Counted from the stretch's first letter, positions 1-9,318 are shown. The stretch: 64,000 nucleotides of DNA from Paraburkholderia kururiensis JCM 10599 = LMG 19447 (GCF_003986935.1 NZ_RJZE01000005.1:248001-312000); one strand, 5' to 3'. Numbers and translations: made by a program. The notes: generated by a model from the letters alone, not told the origin.

Positions 1-270
1 CGTAATGGGCGGATGCAGATGAACCGGCATGTAACGATGCCGCGTAAGGGGATAACGGCCGCCACGCGCCGACTCGATCCACGCTTCGATGCCATTGACG
101 AGCACGACACGGCCCGCCGGCGGATGCGTGGCCGCAAGCAGCAGCGCGTGATAGCGGCGCGTCCGTTCGCCACCTGCCGTGCCCGAGGCGAAGCCGCCTC
201 GCCCGTCGGCTTCGAGCCACTCGGCCTCGCTCGCTTCCGTGCTGCGGTGCGGGGAGTCGATGCGCGTCAT
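1..270 (-). CDS. Glycogen debranching enzyme / amylo-alpha-1,6-glucosidase, N-terminal part (cut by window edge)
   Basis: Reading the minus strand from an ATG at 270 gives 90 residues that run off the left edge. They contain [15 protein letters not shown] followed by [18 protein letters not shown] and [14 protein letters not shown], the hallmark start of the bacterial/archaeal glycogen debranching enzyme N-terminal domain. Family members hydrolyse alpha-1,6 branch points of glycogen-like glucans in the cytoplasm, with a C-terminal (alpha/alpha)6 glucosidase domain that lies outside this window. The frame stays open upstream of the ATG, so an earlier start is possible, but homology begins just after this one. 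It is the only carbohydrate-storage gene here and is probably unrelated to the efflux operon beside it. Confidence 0.75.
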   Translation of the reverse strand, partial: MTRIDSPHRSTEASEAEWLEADGRGGFASGTAGGERTRRYHALLLAATHPPAGRVVLVNGIEAWIESARGGRYPLTRHRYMPVHLHPPIT

Positions 271-416
271 GTCCGCCTGCCCACTATCGCTCGCACTTGA
301 CCACGCCTGCGCATCTTCGCCTCCGATGAGCCGCCAAGCCGGTATTGTGTCACTGCGATGGCGCGGTGGGTGTGTTGCGCCGCGAAGGGATCGACGCACG
401 TACGAGCGGTGATCCT

Positions 417-851
417 CTATCGTCGCCCCAGTTTCGCGAGTTCGAGTAGTTCGCGCCTGAGGCCCTGTGCGCGCTCACGGCCAAATTCGCGTTCCAGTTC
501 CTGCTGCGCGGCGTCCCAGAGCGGACGCGCTGCACGATGCGCCGCCCTGCCCTCGTCGGTCAACGCGAAGTGGAGCGTGCGCGCGTCGTTGCTGGTGGCT
601 TCGGCTCGAACGAGTCGGGCCCGGCGCAATGCACTCGCGGCACGCACCAGTGTCGTGCGGTCGAGCAACAGCGTGTCCGCGAGTTCGCAGAACGTGAGCT
701 TTTCGCCTCCACTCAGGCGGCCCAGAATGGCGAACTGCGTCGGCGTGAGTGCCGCCGCTTTCAGGTGTCGCTCGTAGAGCTTGCTGATATAGCGCGCGGC
801 CCGACGCATCGCAAAGCCGTGGGATGCGTCGAAGCAATCTGCGTCGTTCAT
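417..851 (-). CDS. MarR family transcriptional regulator
   Basis: This 144-residue protein has the MarR winged-helix fold. Helices around residues 14-50 lead to a helix-turn-helix with recognition helix near 65-76 ([12 protein letters not shown]), then a beta wing with a D-x-R turn at 89-91. Family members are dimeric repressors released by phenolic or hydrophobic drug-like ligands. It is the last gene of the efflux operon, 14 bp after the outer membrane factor gene, so it should be made with the pump it probably represses. The usual position of such a regulator is first or divergent, so last place is somewhat unusual. The likely target is the emrA promoter region upstream of 5052. Confidence 0.85.
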   Translation of the reverse strand: MNDADCFDASHGFAMRRAARYISKLYERHLKAAALTPTQFAILGRLSGGEKLTFCELADTLLLDRTTLVRAASALRRARLVRAEATSNDARTLHFALTDEGRAAHRAARPLWDAAQQELEREFGRERAQGLRRELLELAKLGRR

Positions 852-865
852 GATGAGTTGCGCGC

Positions 866-2347
866 TTATTGAGCGGCTCCGTGCGCGGCAGCAAGGGCCG
901 CCGAATCCGTTCGCAGCGCGTTTGCCGCGACCGCGTCGCCGCCCGCTTCGACACGCCAGCCCCCACCCAGCGCGCGATACATCGCAACCGCCGCGAGCGC
1001 GTGATCCCGCTTCGCTTCGTTCAGCGACTCGTCGTCGCGCAGATAGCTCTCCTGCGCCGTCAACACGTCGAGAAAGCTGGACGCTCCGCCCTTGTAGAGT
1101 TCGTTCGAAAGACGCAGCGCATCGCCCGACGCACCGAGCGCGGCGCCCAGCCGCTCGACGGCACCGGATGCGCTGACGAGATCGCTACGCGTGTCTTCGA
1201 TGTCTTTCAACGCGTTGAGCACCGCACCATTGAGACCCAACTGCGACTCGCGCATCTGACTCTCGCGCTTCGCGATATCCGCGTTGATGCGGCCCGCGTT
1301 GAAGATCGGACTCGTCACGCCGAGCGCGGCACTGAACAGGTTGTCCGTGAGCGTGGGCAAGCCGAGATACGACGCCGCGAGCAAACCATCGCTCAGATTG
1401 AGCGAGAACTTCGGATACCGCTCGGCCTTCGCGGCGCCCACCTGCGCCGCACGCTGCTCGACCGTCGCATAGGCGAGGCGCACGTCCGGACGGCGCAGCA
1501 GTGCTTCGGAAGGCAGCGTGGAAGGCGCCGACGTGCGCGGCGCCGGTATCTCGCCGTTGCCGAACGCGTTGGCGCTCAAGCTCTCGGGCGAGCGTCCCGT
1601 GTACACGGCGATCAGGCTCAACTGATGCTGGATTCTCGATTGCACAGGCGGAATGCGCGCCTGCAGATCGCTCAACTGGTTCTGCGCGCGCGCCACGTCG
1701 AGCCGGGTCGAAAGACCGTAGTGCAGACGCTCCTGCGTAAGCCGCAACGTGCGCTCGCGAATTCGTTCGTTATCTTCAAGAATGCGCAGTTCGCTTTGTG
1801 CCCAGCGCAGTTCGATGTACGCGTCCGCGGTATTGGCTGCAAGCGCGAGACGTAGTTCGTTCAGCGCCTCGCGCGTGCCCGTTGTCTGCGCCCTCGCTGC
1901 GAGCAGTGCGAGACGCTCGCCGCCGAACACGTCCGGATTCCAGCTCGCGGACAAACCGAAACCCGCCTGCCGCACATAGCCGAGCGGCGGCGGCACGATG
2001 ATGCGCGTATCGCTCGCGTTGGCGTTGGCGTTCAGCTCGGGCAGCAGCGCCGCGTGCTGCAGGGTGGTCTGCGCCTCCGCCTGACGCACGCGCTCGGCGG
2101 CCGCCTTCAGGTCGAGGTTCTGATCGAGCACGGTGCTCACGAGGTCGTGCATGACCGGATCGCCGAACTGCTGCCACCAGGTTTCGGCGTCAGCGGTATC
2201 GGGCGGCACGTCCACGTTGAACTCGCGCGGCGCGATCTGCTGCACCTGCTGCGAAAGGTCGGCGTGCGTGGCGGGCTGCACGGCACAGGCCGCCAGTGCG
2301 AGGCTCGCCGCAAAAGCAAACAGCTTGGTTCGGATGCGGGGTTTCAT
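866..2347 (-). CDS. RND/MFS efflux outer membrane factor lipoprotein (NodT/OprM family)
   Basis: The 493-residue protein starts at the ATG at 2347, 11 bp after the transporter gene, with a GAGGTC ribosome site; the frame is open further upstream but has no signal peptide there. Residues 1-20 form a lipoprotein signal ending L-A-A-C with Cys21 as the lipidated residue. The rest carries two OEP repeats, as in trimeric TolC-like channels (motifs such as DVPPDTADAETWWQQFGDP and LLRRPDVRLAYATVEQRAAQ). It should form the outer membrane exit duct for the EmrAB-type pump encoded just upstream. Confidence 0.9.
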   Translation of the reverse strand: MKPRIRTKLFAFAASLALAACAVQPATHADLSQQVQQIAPREFNVDVPPDTADAETWWQQFGDPVMHDLVSTVLDQNLDLKAAAERVRQAEAQTTLQHAALLPELNANANASDTRIIVPPPLGYVRQAGFGLSASWNPDVFGGERLALLAARAQTTGTREALNELRLALAANTADAYIELRWAQSELRILEDNERIRERTLRLTQERLHYGLSTRLDVARAQNQLSDLQARIPPVQSRIQHQLSLIAVYTGRSPESLSANAFGNGEIPAPRTSAPSTLPSEALLRRPDVRLAYATVEQRAAQVGAAKAERYPKFSLNLSDGLLAASYLGLPTLTDNLFSAALGVTSPIFNAGRINADIAKRESQMRESQLGLNGAVLNALKDIEDTRSDLVSASGAVERLGAALGASGDALRLSNELYKGGASSFLDVLTAQESYLRDDESLNEAKRDHALAAVAMYRALGGGWRVEAGGDAVAANALRTDSAALAAAHGAAQ

Positions 2348-2358
2348 GAACGGAGACC

Positions 2359-3933
2359 TCAATGAGCATCGGGTGGCGGCATCGCCGTGTCCAGCCGCCG
2401 CACGAACAATGCGCAGAAGATGGCGACGACAAAGCAGCACGCCACGGCGAAGTAGGCATCGGAGAAAGTGAGTGTGAGTGCCTCGCGCATCACGACGTTG
2501 TGCAGCAGTGCGAGGCCGGCCTGGGGACCGCTGAGCACATTGCCTGCAACCGTCCCGATCTGGTCCGACGTATGCGCAAGCAGTGCTTCGACGACAGGCC
2601 TGCCGTCGGTGACGTGCTCGTTGAGGCGCAGGTAATGAAAATTGAGCCGGTCGTTCAGCATGGTGTTGCTCACGGCCACGCCGATCGCGCCACCCAGATT
2701 GCGCATCAGATTGAAGAGCCCGCTTGCCGAACGTAGACGCGCAGGCGGCAGCGCACCCAGCGCCATCGTCACGATGGGCGGAATGCAGAACTGCTGGCCA
2801 ATGCCGCGCAGCACCTGCGGAAGCAGCAGTTCCCTCCAGCCCCACTCGCTCGTCACGGGCACGTAGAGATAGCAGCCGAGCCCGAACAGCACGAGGCCGA
2901 ACAGGTTCAGCCAGCGCAGATCGATACGCGTGGAGAGCCGCGAATAGACCACGAGCGCCACGACCTGGGCACAGCCCACCGAAAGCAGCGCGAAGCCGGT
3001 TTGCATCGAGCTGAAGCCGCGCACACGGGCAAGAAAGACGGGTGTGAGAAACACCGTGCAGAAGATGCCGATGCCGGTGATGAACGAGAGTGTCGAGCCG
3101 AGTGCGAAGTTGCGGATGCGCAGCGCGCGCAGGTCCACGATCGTTTCGCGTGCGGTGAGCGCATGAACGATGAAGAGGAAGCCGCAGATCGCCGATATCC
3201 AGACGCAGACAAGAATGGTCGTATCGCCCAGCCAGTTTTTGCGCGGCCCTTCTTCCAGCACGTATTCGAGGCAGCCCAGAAAGCCCGACATCAGCAGAAT
3301 GCCGAGGTAGTCGCCCTTCTTCAGCAGGCTCAGGTCGGCTTCATCGATACGCACGAACTTCGGCACGAGCACCGTCACGGCAATGCCCGGCACCACGTTG
3401 AGATAGAACAGCCAGTGCCACGACCACTGGTCGGTGATCCAGCCGCCTATCACGGGCCCAATGGCCGGTGCGAGCGTGGCCAGTGCCCCAATGGTGGTGG
3501 CCGCCAGCGCGCGCTGCTTGCCGGGAAATAGCACGAACGCGGTCGTGAAGACAGTGGGAATCATCGCGGCACCCAGCGCGCCTTGCAGCGCACGGAACAG
3601 GATCTCCGAGTTGATGTCCCACGCCATCCCGCACAGCATGCTGGCAATCGTGAAGCCCAATGCGGAAGCGGCAAACAGCCAGCGCGTGGAGAACACTCGC
3701 GTGAGCCAACCAGACATGGGGATCACGATGATCTCGGCAATCAGATACGCCGTCTGAATCCAGGAGAGTTCGTCCTGACTCGCGGACAGGCCACCGCCTA
3801 TGTCTCTCAGCGACGACGCGACGATCTGGATGTCGAGCGTCGCCATGAAGAAGCCGAGGCACATCAATGCGAACGCCGTGACTTTGGTGCGCAGCGGCAG
3901 GTCCATCGGATTGACGGGAACACGTGAGGTCAT
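2359..3933 (-). CDS. DHA2 family (EmrB/QacA) multidrug MFS transporter
   Basis: A 524-residue inner membrane protein with about 14 hydrophobic segments, as expected for proton-driven DHA2 drug exporters. The family motif D1 is seen as LDIQIVASSL at residues 33-42, and a motif A-like loop GWLTRVFSTRW at 75-85. Motif C-like GPVIGGWITDQWSWHW follows in the fifth helix. It works with the membrane fusion protein gene 24 bp upstream and the outer membrane factor gene 11 bp downstream as a tripartite pump. Substrates cannot be predicted; EmrB relatives export hydrophobic uncouplers, fusaric acid and similar aromatics. An in-frame ATG at codon 10 is an alternative start. Confidence 0.9.
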   Translation of the reverse strand: MTSRVPVNPMDLPLRTKVTAFALMCLGFFMATLDIQIVASSLRDIGGGLSASQDELSWIQTAYLIAEIIVIPMSGWLTRVFSTRWLFAASALGFTIASMLCGMAWDINSEILFRALQGALGAAMIPTVFTTAFVLFPGKQRALAATTIGALATLAPAIGPVIGGWITDQWSWHWLFYLNVVPGIAVTVLVPKFVRIDEADLSLLKKGDYLGILLMSGFLGCLEYVLEEGPRKNWLGDTTILVCVWISAICGFLFIVHALTARETIVDLRALRIRNFALGSTLSFITGIGIFCTVFLTPVFLARVRGFSSMQTGFALLSVGCAQVVALVVYSRLSTRIDLRWLNLFGLVLFGLGCYLYVPVTSEWGWRELLLPQVLRGIGQQFCIPPIVTMALGALPPARLRSASGLFNLMRNLGGAIGVAVSNTMLNDRLNFHYLRLNEHVTDGRPVVEALLAHTSDQIGTVAGNVLSGPQAGLALLHNVVMREALTLTFSDAYFAVACCFVVAIFCALFVRRLDTAMPPPDAH

Positions 3934-3957
3934 GATGCTGTCTCCGCGCTCGTGGGC

Positions 3958-5052
3958 TTAGCCGTTGCGCTGACGCGCGCCTGCGAGATGCACGCGCACC
4001 GTCGCCGAGAGCCCCGGACGCAGGTAGTGGGCCTCTTTCGGCACGTCGAGCACGACGCGTACGGGCACGCGCTGCACGATCTTCGTAAAGTTGCCGGTGG
4101 CGTTCTCGGGCGGCAATATGCTGAAGGTGGCTCCTGTAGCCGGCGCAATGCTTTGCACGGTGCCGCGTATCGTGCCCGCATGAGCGTCCAGCGTGACTTC
4201 GACCGGGTCGCCGTCGTGCATCCTCCTCAACTGGTCTTCCTTGAAATTGGCATCGACCCACAGGTCATGCGCGGGCACCACCGTGAGCATCGACGTGCCT
4301 GCCGAAGCAAGCAGGCCGACTCGCGCGGTGCGGTTGCCCACGTAGCCGTCTACAGGCGAACGTAGCGTCGTGTAGTCGACGTTGAGCTGCGCATAGCGCT
4401 GCTCGGCCTGCGCTTTCGCAACACGCGCCCCGGCGTCGGCAATCTGCGCGTCGAGCACGGTGAGCTGCTGTTTCGCCGCGAGCAGCGATGCATCGCTACC
4501 TTCCACCGCGGCTTTGGCCTTGGCAAACGACGCATCGGCCTGCTCCACAAGCTGATTCGAAACCGCGTCGTCTTTCACGAGTTGCCGGTAACGCGCCTGA
4601 TCTGCGTTCGTACGTACCAGTTCCGCATGGGCTGCCGTCACGCCGGCCGCCTGCTGGTTGATCACGGCAAGCTGAAGCGCGCGCTTCGCTTTCAGTTCGT
4701 TCACAGCCGCCTCGGCGCTGTTCGCTTCCGCAACCGCCTGCGCAAGCTTCGCATCGTAGTCGCGCGAATCGAGGCGAATCAGCACCTGGTTGGCCTTCAC
4801 GTACTGGTTGTCCTGCACCAGCACCTGATCCACGAAACCCGTCACCTTCGGTGCGATGACAGTGACGTTGCCGCCTACGTAGGCGTCGTCCGTGGACTCC
4901 ACCCAGCGGCCCACGGCGAACCAGTAGGCAAGCGCGGCACATACCGCGAGCACCACGCCGGCTACGGCGAGCAGCATCCACGGAATGGTACGAACACGAG
5001 CCTCCGGCAGGGCGCCGGCGACTGCGGGAGTTTGAGCAGATGTCGTACTCAT
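3958..5052 (-). CDS. HlyD/EmrA family membrane fusion protein
   Basis: The 364-residue protein (start MSTTSAQTP at 5052) has a short cytoplasmic tail, one membrane helix near residues 24-45, then ESTDDAYVGGNVTVIAPKV, the classic EmrA opening of the biotinyl-lipoyl domain. A long alpha-helical hairpin follows (about 100-190) and a beta barrel closes the protein. It bridges the inner membrane transporter and the outer membrane duct across the periplasm. It is the first gene of the four-gene minus-strand operon, so the promoter should lie between it and 5444. The open frame extends upstream of 5052 but that part resembles no fusion protein. Confidence 0.9.
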   Translation of the reverse strand: MSTTSAQTPAVAGALPEARVRTIPWMLLAVAGVVLAVCAALAYWFAVGRWVESTDDAYVGGNVTVIAPKVTGFVDQVLVQDNQYVKANQVLIRLDSRDYDAKLAQAVAEANSAEAAVNELKAKRALQLAVINQQAAGVTAAHAELVRTNADQARYRQLVKDDAVSNQLVEQADASFAKAKAAVEGSDASLLAAKQQLTVLDAQIADAGARVAKAQAEQRYAQLNVDYTTLRSPVDGYVGNRTARVGLLASAGTSMLTVVPAHDLWVDANFKEDQLRRMHDGDPVEVTLDAHAGTIRGTVQSIAPATGATFSILPPENATGNFTKIVQRVPVRVVLDVPKEAHYLRPGLSATVRVHLAGARQRNG

Positions 5053-5443
5053 GGTATCTGTGCTTATGCACTCTAAAGGGTGAAGGAGAGCGGCAACCGG
5101 CCGATGGTGCGTAACGGCACGATGCAAGACGTAGCGCAAACCATCGCAACATAGCCGCGGCCCGTACCGGAAACAGCAGCCACACGTTCCAGATCGGTCG
5201 CGACATATTGCCTGTGCATATACACCCACACAAGCGAAGCAAGACGAAATTGATTGTTGCAATTCAGATAAGAAAGGAAGGCCGCCACGCGGCAAACCCT
5301 TCCTGACGAATGCCTTTCGTCGCTCTTCGCGGAATACTTAATGGATTCGTCACTGGACGACACCACGTTGCCGCGCGAAGATCATGTTCGCGACAATCGC
5401 CCTCTTCTCCAGCCGCTTACCCGCCGATCTCATTACGCCCAAC
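5053..5443. other. Divergent intergenic region between efflux operon and aldolase-like gene
   Basis: No convincing gene is present. The region must hold the promoter of the minus-strand efflux operon and possibly that of the plus-strand aldolase-like gene. A candidate operator is listed separately at 5248-5264. Confidence 0.5.
5248..5264. promoter_or_regulatory. Candidate MarR-type operator (AATTG-N7-CAATT)
   Basis: A short inverted repeat AATTG ATTGTTG CAATT lies about 200 bp upstream of the emrA-like start in AT-richer DNA. Its 17-bp size suits a MarR dimer, and the operon encodes a MarR protein. The arms are only 5 bp, so chance is possible. Confidence 0.3.
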
Positions 5444-6232
5444 ATGGCTCACACGCTCACCACCTCGCCTTGCGCCGCAGCCTCGCGCCGCCAACGTCTC
5501 GACTCGGACGCCATCATGCAGGCCCGCATCGAACTCGCCGCGTGCTTCCGGCTCGCGGCACTCAACGGCTTCGAGGAAGGCGTCTGCAATCACTTCTCCG
5601 CTGTCGTGCCCGGCCACGAGGACCTCTTCTTCGTCAACCCGTACGGCTACGCGTTCAGCGAGATCACGGCGTCGCGTCTGCTCGTCTGCGACTTCGACGG
5701 CAACGTCATAGCAGGCGAAGGCAAGCCCGAAGCCACGGCCTTCTACATCCACGCACGGCTGCACCGGCTGATGCCGCGCGTGCAAGCCGCGTTTCACACG
5801 CACATGCCGAACGCCACTGCGCTTTGCCTGCTGGAAGGCCCGCCTCTGCTGTGGCTGGGGCAAACGGCGCTCAAGTTCTACGGCCGCACCGCGGTGGACG
5901 AGCATTACAACGGCCTTGCTCTCGACGAATCGGAAGGCGACCGCATTGCCGCGGCGATGGGCGACGCGGACATCCTGTTCCTCAAGAACCACGGCGTGAT
6001 GGTGGCCGCACCCGATATCGCACAAGCGTGGGACGATCTCTACTACCTGGAGCGCGCTGCGGAGGTGCAACTCAAGGCCATGAGCACCAACCGGCCGCTC
6101 AAGACCATTCCCGAAGCAGTGGCACAACGTGCCTACGAACAAATGCGCGCCGGCGACGCCGCGAGCGCGCGTGCGCATCTGGAAAGCGGCATGCGGCAGT
6201 TGCGCGAGCGCGGTATCGCATTCGACCGATAA
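5444..6232 (+). CDS. Class II aldolase/adducin family protein
   Basis: The 262-residue protein belongs to the zinc-dependent class II aldolase/adducin fold (L-fuculose-phosphate aldolase, AraD and many uncharacterised relatives). Metal-binding histidines are visible in AFHTHMPNA and in LKNHGVMVA, with the family segment GFEEGVCNHFSAVVPG near the N-terminus. I chose the ATG at 5444 (MAHTLTTS) because an upstream in-frame ATG at 5384 adds an unrelated stretch. It is monocistronic, flanked by the divergent efflux operon and a convergent AraC-type gene. The proteins without a sugar kinase partner often have unknown substrates, and this one has none nearby. Confidence 0.85.
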   Translation: MAHTLTTSPCAAASRRQRLDSDAIMQARIELAACFRLAALNGFEEGVCNHFSAVVPGHEDLFFVNPYGYAFSEITASRLLVCDFDGNVIAGEGKPEATAFYIHARLHRLMPRVQAAFHTHMPNATALCLLEGPPLLWLGQTALKFYGRTAVDEHYNGLALDESEGDRIAAAMGDADILFLKNHGVMVAAPDIAQAWDDLYYLERAAEVQLKAMSTNRPLKTIPEAVAQRAYEQMRAGDAASARAHLESGMRQLRERGIAFDR

Positions 6233-6302
6233 CACCTGCCGGCCGGGCGAGCGCCAGGAAAGGAGAGTCGCTCGCCATCACGTGGCGAGGCGAAGACGTT
6301 GA

Positions 6303-6665
6303 CTACTCGGCTGCCGCGAGATACGCCGCCGGGGTGGTGCCCAACGTGCGCTTGAAATGACGCCCCAGGTGGCTCTGATCGAAGAAGCCGACCTCGGTTG
6401 CCACCACCGAAGGCGGCACGCCGCCGCGCAGCAGCTTCTGCGCATGACGCACGCGTACGAGGCACACGTACCGATGCGGCGAGATGCCCACCTGCGCGCG
6501 AAATAGCGCCGCAAAACGCGACACGCTGAGTTCCGCGGTAGCCGCGAGTGCGGCCAGCGTGACGGGTTGCGCGAACGAGCGCTCGATGAACTCGATCGCA
6601 CGCTCGATAGGCTGCGTGGCGCCGTTCGCCCGCCCCGAGACGTCGGCATCGTCGAGAGCACCCAT
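6303..6665 (-). CDS. Short AraC family regulator (DNA-binding domain only)
   Basis: At 120 residues this is just the C-terminal AraC/XylS DNA-binding region. The first helix-turn-helix lies near 38-61 (LAALAATAELSVSRFAALF) and the second near 87-109 (EVGFFDQSHLGRHFKRTLG), followed by the usual TPAAYL end. The N-terminal ligand-binding domain of typical 280-320-residue AraC activators is missing. It begins 8 bp after the oxidase subunit gene, so it is the last gene of the oxidase operon and may autoregulate it. Free-standing domains of this kind exist (SoxS/MarA size), so truncation is not certain. Confidence 0.85.
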   Translation of the reverse strand: MGALDDADVSGRANGATQPIERAIEFIERSFAQPVTLAALAATAELSVSRFAALFRAQVGISPHRYVCLVRVRHAQKLLRGGVPPSVVATEVGFFDQSHLGRHFKRTLGTTPAAYLAAAE

Positions 6666-6673
6666 TCGCGCTC

Positions 6674-7876
6674 CTATGCAGCGTGCCGCGCAGCGCTGGA
6701 AGCAGCGGCCCCAGCGGGTACAGCAGCCTCGTGCTCGGGCGAAAGCGAGGCCGAAGCAAAGCGGCGAATGTCGAACGGCTCCAGCGGCGTCGTGGTCGCA
6801 CCGGTATCGATCAGCTCGGCCATGGTGTCACCCACCTCCGGTCCGAGCTGAAAGCCGTGGCCCGAAAAACCGAATGCATAGTAAAGGCCGCTTACCTTGC
6901 CGCTCGCACCCATCACCGGCAGATCGTCCGAGACATAGCCTTCGATGCCGCTCCATACGCGAATGATGTTGAGCCGAGCGAGCGCGGGCGCGAGGCGTTG
7001 CAACTGGCGGAACTGCAAAAGCGTGCTCTCGGGCAGCACATATGCTCGGCGCAGGTCGGGGTATGCGGGCCCGCGCGCGCAACCGCCGAACACGATGTTG
7101 CCGCGCTCGATCTGGCGGAAATACACCACCTCTTCGAGCAGCGGCGACGACACGCCCACCACGGGCCGAATGCCGTACGGCAAGGGCTCGGTCACGGCCA
7201 TTTGCGGACCATGCACGGCAAGCGGTACCGGCTCGCCGAATTGCTCGCTGAGCGTGCTGCCCCATGCACCCGCCGTGACCAGCAACACCGGCGCATGAAA
7301 CGTGCGGCCGTCCACAGCCGTTGCCCGGAACTCGGCGCCCTCTTTTTCGACGGTTGCGATCTCGGTGTTCTCTTCGATCTGCGCGCCGAGCCGTGCAGCC
7401 GCACGTCCGAATGCGGGCGCGGCGAGGCGGGGATTCGCATGGCCGTCCGTCGCCGAATACGACGCCGCCAACACTTCGGGCCCAAGGAACGGAAAGCGCG
7501 AACGCATCTGCGCGCCCCGCATGACGTCGAGCATGAGGCCGTACTGGCTCGCGTCCCTGGCGTAGGTTTCGAGCGTATGCGCCTGTTCTTCGCGATAACA
7601 GACGCGAATATGTCCCGACGGCAAAAACTCCGCGTCGTGATTGATGAGCGCGGGCAGCTTGCCCCAGATTTCGCGGGAACGGTTCGCGAGCGGCAGTTGC
7701 GGCAGAAAGCGCCCTTGCCGACGCACGTTGCCGAAGTTCGTTCCGCTTGCCTGCTGTCCGATCAGACCGCGTTCGATCAGGATGACGGAATGCCCGCGGC
7801 GACGCAGAAAAAACGCGGTGGCCGCGCCCATGATGCCGCCGCCCACAATCACCACATCGGCTTCAGCGCGCTTCAT
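6674..7876 (-). CDS. FAD-dependent oxidoreductase, beta-like subunit of a heterotrimeric amine/opine dehydrogenase
   Basis: The 400-residue protein has the DAO (D-amino acid oxidase) fold with a dinucleotide motif GGGIMG at 12-17 and the C-terminal FAD segment ending LYYAFGFSGHGFQLGPEVG. It matches the substrate-oxidising subunit of HcnC/OoxB/sarcosine-oxidase-beta type enzymes. Its ATG overlaps the stop of the preceding gene in an ATGA arrangement, implying translational coupling and fixed stoichiometry. With the two preceding genes it should form a membrane-associated or cytoplasmic dehydrogenase for an N-alkyl amino acid, D-amino acid, cyclic imino acid or opine. Confidence 0.85.
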   Translation of the reverse strand: MKRAEADVVIVGGGIMGAATAFFLRRRGHSVILIERGLIGQQASGTNFGNVRRQGRFLPQLPLANRSREIWGKLPALINHDAEFLPSGHIRVCYREEQAHTLETYARDASQYGLMLDVMRGAQMRSRFPFLGPEVLAASYSATDGHANPRLAAPAFGRAAARLGAQIEENTEIATVEKEGAEFRATAVDGRTFHAPVLLVTAGAWGSTLSEQFGEPVPLAVHGPQMAVTEPLPYGIRPVVGVSSPLLEEVVYFRQIERGNIVFGGCARGPAYPDLRRAYVLPESTLLQFRQLQRLAPALARLNIIRVWSGIEGYVSDDLPVMGASGKVSGLYYAFGFSGHGFQLGPEVGDTMAELIDTGATTTPLEPFDIRRFASASLSPEHEAAVPAGAAASSAARHAA

Positions 7877-9318
7877 TCGTGAACCTCCGTGACGCCCGTG
7901 GCGCGTGTCGCCGCAGACGCAGCGGGACTGTCGTGGTGAACGTCCGTCGTGATTTCCATCGTCGATATGGCAAGCGGCTTCACGGGTGCCTGGCCGCGCA
8001 GCCGTCCCACCTGTTCGAGCGGCACGCCTGCGGCAGCGGCAATGATCTCGGCTGCGGCGTGCCCGCAGTAGCGCCCCTGGCAGCGGCCCATGCCCACGCG
8101 GCTGAATGCCTTCGCACGGTTCGCTTCGCACGCGCCTTCGTTCTTGATGACGCGCCGCAGTTCGCCCACCGTGATGCCTTCGCAACGGCATGCAATGGTC
8201 TCGTCGGAAAGGCGAGCCGCCTGCGCGGCGGGCCACGGAAAGGCTTGAGCCAGGCCCTGGCGGAAGCGATCCATCTTGCGCTGTTGCGCCTTGAGCGGCG
8301 CCAGCGTTGCTTCGGATACCGTATGACCCAGATCGCTCAACACCGCGTATGCCGCGAGCCGCCCCGCCAGTTCCGCGCCGTCGGCACCCAGAACGCGAAC
8401 GCCGTCGCCCGCCAGATAGACGCCCGCCTGCGAGCTACGCCCCAGTTCGTCGATCTGCGGTAGCCACTGGCGCGTGCTTTCATCGAAGCGGAACGCGCAA
8501 CGTGCCAGGTCGGCCAACTGTGTTTCGGGACGCAGGTGGTAGCCGAGCGCCACGGCGTCGCACGCAATCTGGCGCACCTCACCCTTTGCATCGCGATACT
8601 GAATGCCCTCCACGCCCCCGCTGTCGGTACCCAGAATTTCGAGCGGCTCGATGCCGTGCTCGACCTGCACGCCGGCCTTCTTAAGTCCGGACACGAGCGC
8701 TGCGCCCTTCTTCAGCACGTCGGGTCGCGCGAGCAGTTTGGGCAGCGCCCGCAGCCGCGCGGCGGCGGGCGACGTGTCCAGCACCGCAGCCACGCGCGCG
8801 CCGGCCCGCACATACTGATTCGCGACCAGATACAGCAACGGTCCCGATCCCATGAACACGACGTCGTGTCCAATCGAACATGCCTGTGCCTTCAGCGCGA
8901 TCTGCGATGCGCCAAGACTATACGTGCCCGCGCGTTGCCAGCCTTTCACCGGCATCAGCCGGTCCGTCGCGCCGGGGCACAGCACGAGCGCGTCATAAGG
9001 CAGCGCGTGCGACTGGCCGCGATGCAGCACGTACAGGCGCCCCTCGCTCACGTTCCACGCGAGTGTGTCGGACCGGTAATCGACCTGTGCGCGCACACGC
9101 TCGAATGCCGTGTGCAGATTCGAAGCGCGGCTCGCCTCGGTGCCGTAGAGCTTTTCATAAGGACGCCCGAAGTTCTCGGGCTGCCGCCGATAGATCTGAC
9201 CACCGTCGCGGCGGCCTTCGTCGATCACGATGGGGGCAATGCCCGCTGCGAGCAGTGTCTCGACGCAGCGCACCCCGGCCGGTCCAGCGCCCACGACGAT
9301 TACACGAGGTTGGCCCAT
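7873..9318 (-). CDS. NAD(FAD)-dependent oxidoreductase with BFD-like [2Fe-2S] domain, alpha-like subunit
   Basis: This 481-residue flavoprotein starts at 9318 (MGQPRVIVVGAGPAGV, dinucleotide motif GAGPAG at 10-15). It has a pyridine-nucleotide-disulfide oxidoreductase core and a C-terminal cysteine cluster at C377-x-C379 and C413/C418 (CRCEGITVGEL and MGRCQGRYCG), typical of BFD-like [2Fe-2S] domains. This layout is that of HcnB, OoxA/NoxA and the alpha subunits of D-hydroxyproline or L-proline dehydrogenases. The start codon lies inside the end of the ferredoxin-like gene (19-bp overlap) and its stop overlaps the next start. These overlaps support a single three-subunit enzyme. Confidence 0.88.
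   Translation of the reverse strand: MGQPRVIVVGAGPAGVRCVETLLAAGIAPIVIDEGRRDGGQIYRRQPENFGRPYEKLYGTEASRASNLHTAFERVRAQVDYRSDTLAWNVSEGRLYVLHRGQSHALPYDALVLCPGATDRLMPVKGWQRAGTYSLGASQIALKAQACSIGHDVVFMGSGPLLYLVANQYVRAGARVAAVLDTSPAAARLRALPKLLARPDVLKKGAALVSGLKKAGVQVEHGIEPLEILGTDSGGVEGIQYRDAKGEVRQIACDAVALGYHLRPETQLADLARCAFRFDESTRQWLPQIDELGRSSQAGVYLAGDGVRVLGADGAELAGRLAAYAVLSDLGHTVSEATLAPLKAQQRKMDRFRQGLAQAFPWPAAQAARLSDETIACRCEGITVGELRRVIKNEGACEANRAKAFSRVGMGRCQGRYCGHAAAEIIAAAAGVPLEQVGRLRGQAPVKPLAISTMEITTDVHHDSPAASAATRATGVTEVHE

Noticed and set aside
1776..2177. Minus-strand frame inside the outer membrane factor gene
   Set aside because: Nested out-of-frame, Arg-rich, no start site evidence.
5384..5443. 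Twenty-residue extension of the aldolase-like protein
   Set aside because: The extra residues look unrelated to the family, so the ATG at 5444 was preferred.
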